Below are positions 60,400 through 64,000 of a DNA stretch of 64,000 bases, piece after piece. The DNA is from Micavibrio sp. UBA6212. GTDB taxonomy: Bacteria; Pseudomonadota; Alphaproteobacteria; Micavibrionales; Micavibrionaceae. The translations under genes were made by a program, and so were the position numbers. Each line of letters starts with the position of its first letter. Position 1 is the first letter of the stretch. The notes under the pieces are model-generated. The model was not told the DNA's origin, ran no database searches, and saw only the letters and a program-made list of their open reading frames with translations. Where the stretch lies: positions 2,261 through 66,260 of the forward strand of contig DISK01000006.1 of NCBI GenBank assembly GCA_002421905.1, in the 5' to 3' direction.

Positions 60400-60960
60400 A
60401 TGCAAAAAGAAACTTGTTTATCTCCGGAATTCCAACTTCAAATCCAGACCCAAGAACCTTTGCTCTTTGCACAGCCCTATGACATCTCGGCTCACGGCTT
60501 TTATTTCCGCAGCTTGGAAGAATATAATGAGAAATCAGCCAATCTTCTGAACCACTATGGTGATCCGGTGGAAGAATTTGAAATCCAGTTTATCGACGGT
60601 GATGATCTTGACTGTGAATTGTTCAAGGCTCTTTCTATTCACCAAGGCACAATAGGTGATTACTTTAACGCCTGCCAATACTTCTCCGATGACCAGAAAA
60701 TCAGGGTTATTCTTGCCACTCGTGAATGTGGCTATAACTTCGATTACGGTTCAGATGATCCTGACGGCTACGACATCGACATCTACGAGCTTGATAGCCT
60801 TCGCGACCTAGCCGAACAATTTATCGAAGAGGGCTTGTTCGGTGAAATTCCCGAGAACATTCGTTATTGCCTCGATCTAGACGCTATTGCCCGAGACCTA
60901 GCCATGGATTATTCCAAAACCGCCATTGCAGGTAAAAAATACATCTTCAGATGCGCGTAA
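60400..60960 (+). CDS. ArdA-like antirestriction protein
   Basis: The 186-aa acidic protein resembles ArdA: DISAHGFYFRSLEEYNEK, LLNHYGDPVEEFEIQFIDG and LAEQFIEEGLFGEIPENIRYCLDLDAIARDLAMDY. ArdA proteins mimic DNA and inhibit restriction enzymes after conjugative entry, which fits its place after the relaxase gene. AAGGAAG precedes the ATG. The preceding 220 bp (60177-60399) show no gene. Confidence 0.8.
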   Translation: MQKETCLSPEFQLQIQTQEPLLFAQPYDISAHGFYFRSLEEYNEKSANLLNHYGDPVEEFEIQFIDGDDLDCELFKALSIHQGTIGDYFNACQYFSDDQKIRVILATRECGYNFDYGSDDPDGYDIDIYELDSLRDLAEQFIEEGLFGEIPENIRYCLDLDAIARDLAMDYSKTAIAGKKYIFRCA

Positions 60961-60983
60961 AAACGCGCATCTATCTTTTTTTA
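60951..60983 (+). terminator. Intrinsic terminator at the end of the ardA-like gene
   Basis: ATGCGCGT, an AAAA loop and ACGCGCAT are followed by CTATCTTTTTTT. The left arm overlaps the last codons and stop of the gene. Confidence 0.88.
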
Positions 60984-60990
60984 TCTATTT

Positions 60991-61035
60991 TATACGCCAA
61001 TCCCGATAAATCAGAATTATACAATTTGGCGTATA
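60991..61035. repeat. Perfect 10-bp inverted repeat between convergent genes
   Basis: TATACGCCAA (60991-61000) and TTGGCGTATA (61026-61035) are separated by 25 bp, between the ArdA-like gene and the convergent hipA. It could be a second bidirectional transcription end or a protein-binding site. No T-run follows closely. Confidence 0.45.
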
Positions 61036-61044
61036 AAGTGCGGA

Positions 61045-62271
61045 CTACTCTTTGAATATCCTCAAAACTTCCAGGCAATGTTTCTTGATAACCGATTTGA
61101 CGCCTTCGGCAACGGAGTTGTTGATGTACATTTTATCTAGGGCAGAAATTACGCTCTCGGATAGTTCAAGGACTCGTTTTTTAACCAACGGTTTGGCAAG
61201 TCCGCATTCCTCAGCCATTTTGTCAAAGCTGCGCGGACGGATCATCTCGGACTCGTATTCTCCGCCGATTTTCATGGCCATTTTACGGCTGAGCTCCGGA
61301 TAATAAGACGTGCACACGATATCATAGAGAGGCGCGATAGAAAATTGTTCGTCATAGATAAATGAAAAATTCTTGCCGTGTGCATCGTGATTGCCGACAA
61401 GGAAGTTGAATATCACGGCATCCAGAAATCGTTGCAGATCAATAACAGGGGCACTTGATATATCCCGTATCAAACCGAACCCGCTTTTAAGCGAGGGGCC
61501 GCCCTCTCTTTGGTATTTATGTTCGGAAATAATGCCAAGAGCTTGGCAGAAATCCTCTTGGTGCAGCCTTTGTATGGTCGGGCCTGACACTTTGCGGTCA
61601 TAACGCTTGACCAGAAGATAATCAATATCTTCGACTTTTCGTGTATCAACCGCAGCAGTCGGTAATCCGATAGCAGCAGCCAAATTCATGCAAAGCGCTT
61701 CGTTGAAAACCAACCCTTCAAAATGAGCAATAGCAGGTTTCAGGATGTGCGTACTGGGCGCGCCGCCGAGGGGAATAGAGATTTTATCCCCATCGACATG
61801 AACAGCGATTTTATCCTGAGCACCCGCCAGAGAAAGCCGAATACCGTCAGCACCTGCCATTAGAGGGCGGCGCGGTAACTCTCTTAATACATGTGCCAGA
61901 TCAGTGTCGCTCAATAGCTTGTAGCCGTGGTTTTGTTCAGGGAGTTTTTCGCCCGCAGGGATAAAGGTAATGGCGCCCGCGCATTCACCGCCGATTTGTT
62001 CCAACATTGCAAAATCGTTGCGGGCACTAATACCAAGGTTGCGGGCAATAATTCCGCGCTTGGTTTCTTCGGGCAAAATTCCTGCGAAAAATCCACGACA
62101 TTCGTTGCGGTCAAATTGCGCTGCTCGTAACGTGAGAGAGTGGGACAGGGGAACGGCTTGAGGATGATCTAACCAGCTTTGAGCGTAACCAAACACCATA
62201 TCGCCATGCTCGTTTTGAATAAGCTGCCCGACATAATCAGTGTGCAAATAAACGTCAAGTGTTCTGGACAT
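61045..62271 (-). CDS. hipA: HipA-family serine/threonine kinase toxin
   Basis: The 408-aa protein has the HipA layout: N-terminal subdomain with ECRGFFAGILPEE (57-69), the Gly-rich phosphate loop SLAGAQDK (147-154), K178 in THILKP, the catalytic NHDAHGKN (294-301) and the metal-binding D in PLYDI (about 317). By family it phosphorylates an aminoacyl-tRNA synthetase and induces growth arrest. It starts 2 bp after the hipB stop. Confidence 0.93.
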   Translation of the reverse strand: MSRTLDVYLHTDYVGQLIQNEHGDMVFGYAQSWLDHPQAVPLSHSLTLRAAQFDRNECRGFFAGILPEETKRGIIARNLGISARNDFAMLEQIGGECAGAITFIPAGEKLPEQNHGYKLLSDTDLAHVLRELPRRPLMAGADGIRLSLAGAQDKIAVHVDGDKISIPLGGAPSTHILKPAIAHFEGLVFNEALCMNLAAAIGLPTAAVDTRKVEDIDYLLVKRYDRKVSGPTIQRLHQEDFCQALGIISEHKYQREGGPSLKSGFGLIRDISSAPVIDLQRFLDAVIFNFLVGNHDAHGKNFSFIYDEQFSIAPLYDIVCTSYYPELSRKMAMKIGGEYESEMIRPRSFDKMAEECGLAKPLVKKRVLELSESVISALDKMYINNSVAEGVKSVIKKHCLEVLRIFKE

Positions 62272-62273
62272 CT

Positions 62274-62507
62274 CTATTCCTTATTCCCATTCTTTGCAGA
62301 CGGGGGAGGCGTGAGCGATAATTTGATCCCGAGAGTTTGTAAAACGGTGAGCACCTTGCCGATCTGGCAAGTCGGCTTTCCCTTCTCCAGTTCGATGATA
62401 AAGCGCAAACCTGTGCCCGAAGTCAGGGCCAAGTCTTTCTGGGTAACTCCCATGGCTTTGCGTGTAATGCGAACAAGCTCGCCGATTTGCTCAGGTGTGA
62501 ATTTCAT
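62274..62507 (-). CDS. hipB: HipB-family XRE antitoxin
   Basis: The start ATG at 62507 (MKFTPEQIGELVR) gives 77 aa; an upstream ATG at 62540 would run through an operator box and is less likely. The HTH is at about 10-60 (VTQKDLALTSGTGLRFIIELEKGKPTCQIGKVLTVL). It neutralises HipA and represses the operon by binding the boxes at 62516-62629. Confidence 0.9.
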   Translation of the reverse strand: MKFTPEQIGELVRITRKAMGVTQKDLALTSGTGLRFIIELEKGKPTCQIGKVLTVLQTLGIKLSLTPPPSAKNGNKE

Positions 62508-62515
62508 GTTGTAAT

Positions 62516-62629
62516 ATTCCCGTACAGGAACATTATGCACGATTCTACTAAAAATACAAGAAATATTCCCGATAGGGAATTTAATGGTGGTTTTTTCCTG
62601 AAATGTTTAAAATATTCCCGATGGGGAAC
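62516..62629 (-). promoter_or_regulatory. Three hipBA operator boxes
   Basis: ATTCCCGTACAGGAAC (62516-62531), ATTCCCGATAGGGAAT (62565-62580) and ATTCCCGATGGGGAAC (62614-62629) are near-palindromes whose starts are exactly 49 bp apart. They lie directly upstream of hipB and fit co-operative HipB binding. The last box is about 95 bp before the divergent gene at 62724, which may also be affected. Confidence 0.82.
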
Positions 62630-62723
62630 TTATAATTGCGGAAGGAGTATGGTATTTTACCTGGTCTGTACCAATCAGTTACAAAAAGTTCTAGGTTGCT
62701 GTGATAGTAACCAACGTGAAATA

Positions 62724-63245
62724 ATGGCCCCCATGAAAAATTATTATTTATCACAGCCGTTAACACCTCAACAACAAGCCTCTGTTCTATACACCCTCCT
62801 AGGCCGAGCGGTATGGTCAATACAGCATTTAGAGGATGCCCTTAATGCCGTTATAGCAATTAAAGATCCAAAAGCCACAAACAGAGCAGAGGCCGATAAG
62901 ATTCGTAGTTCAAATCGTGAGTTGCCATTGGGCAGGGCGATAGGACGAGCCGAAAAAGAGAAAACTTTTGATAAAGATTTTCAGAAAAAATTGAAGGATT
63001 TTCTAAGGCAGAGAAACTGGCTTATTCATAGATGTATGCATGAAAGCGTTGATGATGCTGGCGCAATTTTAGATGAGATGCTGCTTTTTACAAAAATCAG
63101 AGATATTGAGTTGTGTGCGTTATCACTCAAAGAAGCCATAGAGACTGATATGCTCAATTTTTGTGAGGCAAACGGCAGGAAGGATATACGTGAGGCTGTG
63201 ACTAAAGAATATGCCAAATGGCTAAAGATTTATGACTCAAATTAA
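62724..63245 (+). CDS. HEPN-motif protein, 173 aa
   Basis: The start is taken at ATG 62724 (MAPMKNYYLS); ATG 62733 is an alternative, and both have weak ribosome-binding sites. The helical protein has LLGRAVWSIQHLEDALNAVIAI and the R-x4-H motif RNWLIH near residues 99-104, the signature of HEPN ribonuclease domains, often in toxin or abortive-infection proteins. It is divergent from hipBA and precedes the nuclease-domain gene by 70 bp. The function is inferred. Confidence 0.65.
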   Translation: MAPMKNYYLSQPLTPQQQASVLYTLLGRAVWSIQHLEDALNAVIAIKDPKATNRAEADKIRSSNRELPLGRAIGRAEKEKTFDKDFQKKLKDFLRQRNWLIHRCMHESVDDAGAILDEMLLFTKIRDIELCALSLKEAIETDMLNFCEANGRKDIREAVTKEYAKWLKIYDSN

Positions 63246-63315
63246 CCTTCAATTTGGCCTGCATAAATTACTTCAAGATATAGAAGAATTGTCTGATTTT
63301 CTCTAATATCCCTTT

Positions 63316-64000
63316 ATGCACAATATCAAAAAAGCAGCAATAACCCGTGAGGGATTTGAATATCAGGACTGCCTGGGGATGCAGTACCTGGTTGAAATGT
63401 ATATAGAGCCTGATTTGTATGAATGGGTGCAGCTTGATGTGGAAGACCCTCAGTTTCAGCATGTTGATGATATTGTTGCCAAAAGGAAGACTGACGGCAA
63501 ATTTGTTTGTCGGCAGGTTAAGTTTCGTGTTGATCCTGAAAGAGAAGACCTAGCGTTAAGCTTTGAATGGCTCACAGAGGTATCTGGAAAAACAGACAGA
63601 GGCACTTCATTGCTGCAGAAGTGGGCAAGTAAATTACTGCCTATGCTTGAAAAAGATGAAGTCTTTGATGCTAAGCTATTAACAAATGCCAAGCCTGATG
63701 ATGATGTTACCAAAGCCATAAATGACAATGGCTATATTTATTTTGATCAGATCCCCGATTCATATAGAAAAACTATAATTTTGCAGTTGGGTGGAGAAGA
63801 TAAAGCCCGCATATTTTTTGAATTTTTTCAATTTGAACATAGCAAGCCTGCGAGGCGAGAGGAGTTGGCAAGGCAGCTGCGCGACAAGTTAGTGCCCGCA
63901 TATACTGATGATGCAGGTTGGCGCAATCTCCAGCAAGAAGTAAAAAATTGGGCGATTTATAAAGGTACACCCCATCCAGATGGTTGCATAAGGTTTCAGC
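63316..64000 (+). CDS. Cap4-type dsDNA-nuclease domain protein, 3' end outside window
   Basis: A frame opens at ATG 63316 (MHNIKKAAITREGFEYQDCL) and stays open to the window end (228 codons). The N-terminus has GFEYQD and then HVDDIV followed by VCRQVKF, the D...QxK layout of PD-(D/E)xK nucleases of the Cap4 dsDNA endonuclease group. Such domains head CBASS effectors (with SAVED) or large STAND-type Avs ATPases. The remainder of the gene would tell which. It is the last gene of the visible defence cluster. Confidence 0.72.
   Translation, partial: MHNIKKAAITREGFEYQDCLGMQYLVEMYIEPDLYEWVQLDVEDPQFQHVDDIVAKRKTDGKFVCRQVKFRVDPEREDLALSFEWLTEVSGKTDRGTSLLQKWASKLLPMLEKDEVFDAKLLTNAKPDDDVTKAINDNGYIYFDQIPDSYRKTIILQLGGEDKARIFFEFFQFEHSKPARREELARQLRDKLVPAYTDDAGWRNLQQEVKNWAIYKGTPHPDGCIRFQ

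Larger units (their letters stand above)
50428..64000. mobile_element. Integrative mobilizable element / defence island, right end outside window
   Basis: Directly after the tRNA repeat come a tyrosine recombinase, a restriction-type operon, an oriT with relaxase, an antirestriction protein, a toxin-antitoxin module and further defence-like genes. No conjugation pore genes are seen, so the element would rely on a helper for transfer. Coding sequence in 51.9-57.5 and after 62.5 kb is visibly richer in A+T than the prophage. The right attachment site was not reached. Confidence 0.75.

Noticed and set aside
62487..62723. N-terminal extension of the HEPN-motif protein through the hipBA operator region
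   Set aside because: It would place the three operator boxes inside the coding sequence, and the translated part is Cys/aromatic-rich and unlike a domain. The ATG at 62724 is more sensible.

Overview
The window looks like an accessory region of an alphaproteobacterial chromosome. This rests on the lambda-family head genes of the type common in alphaproteobacterial prophages, a phasin-like protein, the XRE-regulator style and the moderately high G+C coding with many GCC/GGC codons. I cannot name the genus. The only clearly chromosomal sequence is the first 1.5 kb: the 3' part of an ABC1/UbiB-family kinase gene and an initiator tRNA-fMet gene. Everything after that lies on two mobile elements arranged in tandem behind the tRNA.

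Element 1 (about 1461-50427, 48.9 kb) is a prophage flanked by 47-bp direct repeats of the tRNA 3' end, with one mismatch. From left to right: an integration and early-left operon on the minus strand (integrase, excisionase-like protein, small proteins, HD hydrolase); a CI/S24-like repressor flanked on both sides by pairs of a 19-bp operator palindrome; a rightward replication operon (CHC2 primase, winged-helix protein, small Cys-rich protein, D5/P4 primase-helicase) followed by an iteron-like repeat field; a ParB-like protein overlapping a Mom-family DNA-modification gene; a minus-strand crcB fluoride-exporter gene under a complete fluoride riboswitch; a lambda-type head module with a nested scaffold start; a siphovirus tail module ending in a fibre and a beta-helix tailspike; and a lysis cassette with overlapping Rz/Rz1 spanins.

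Between the lysis genes and the right attachment site (36-50 kb) sits about 14 kb of bacterial-looking cargo. It holds an XRE regulator; a six-gene minus-strand operon (HdeD-like membrane protein, zinc alcohol dehydrogenase, Ohr/OsmC peroxidase, alpha/beta hydrolase, DUF2218, a stand-alone CDF C-terminal-like domain); a divergent tetR plus complete RND tripartite efflux pump; a frameshifted tetR; a collapsed relic of a second outer-membrane efflux gene; an aldo/keto reductase; a phasin-like protein; and a HigBA-type toxin-antitoxin pair beside attR. The phage therefore appears to carry a detoxification, efflux and fluoride-resistance package.

Element 2 (50428 to beyond the window end) begins with its own tyrosine recombinase immediately after the tRNA repeat and looks like an integrative mobilizable defence island. 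It has a three-gene operon (HTH excisionase-like protein, MmeI-like fused restriction-modification enzyme, PHP-ATPase of the TrlF/Ppl type), a MobQ-type oriT and MobA/MobL relaxase, an ArdA-like antirestriction protein, a hipBA module with three operators spaced exactly 49 bp apart, a HEPN-motif protein, and the start of a Cap4-nuclease-like gene that runs off the window. Base composition becomes visibly more A+T-rich in the defence genes than in the prophage.

All calls come from reading the sequence and from remembered family features. No searches were run.
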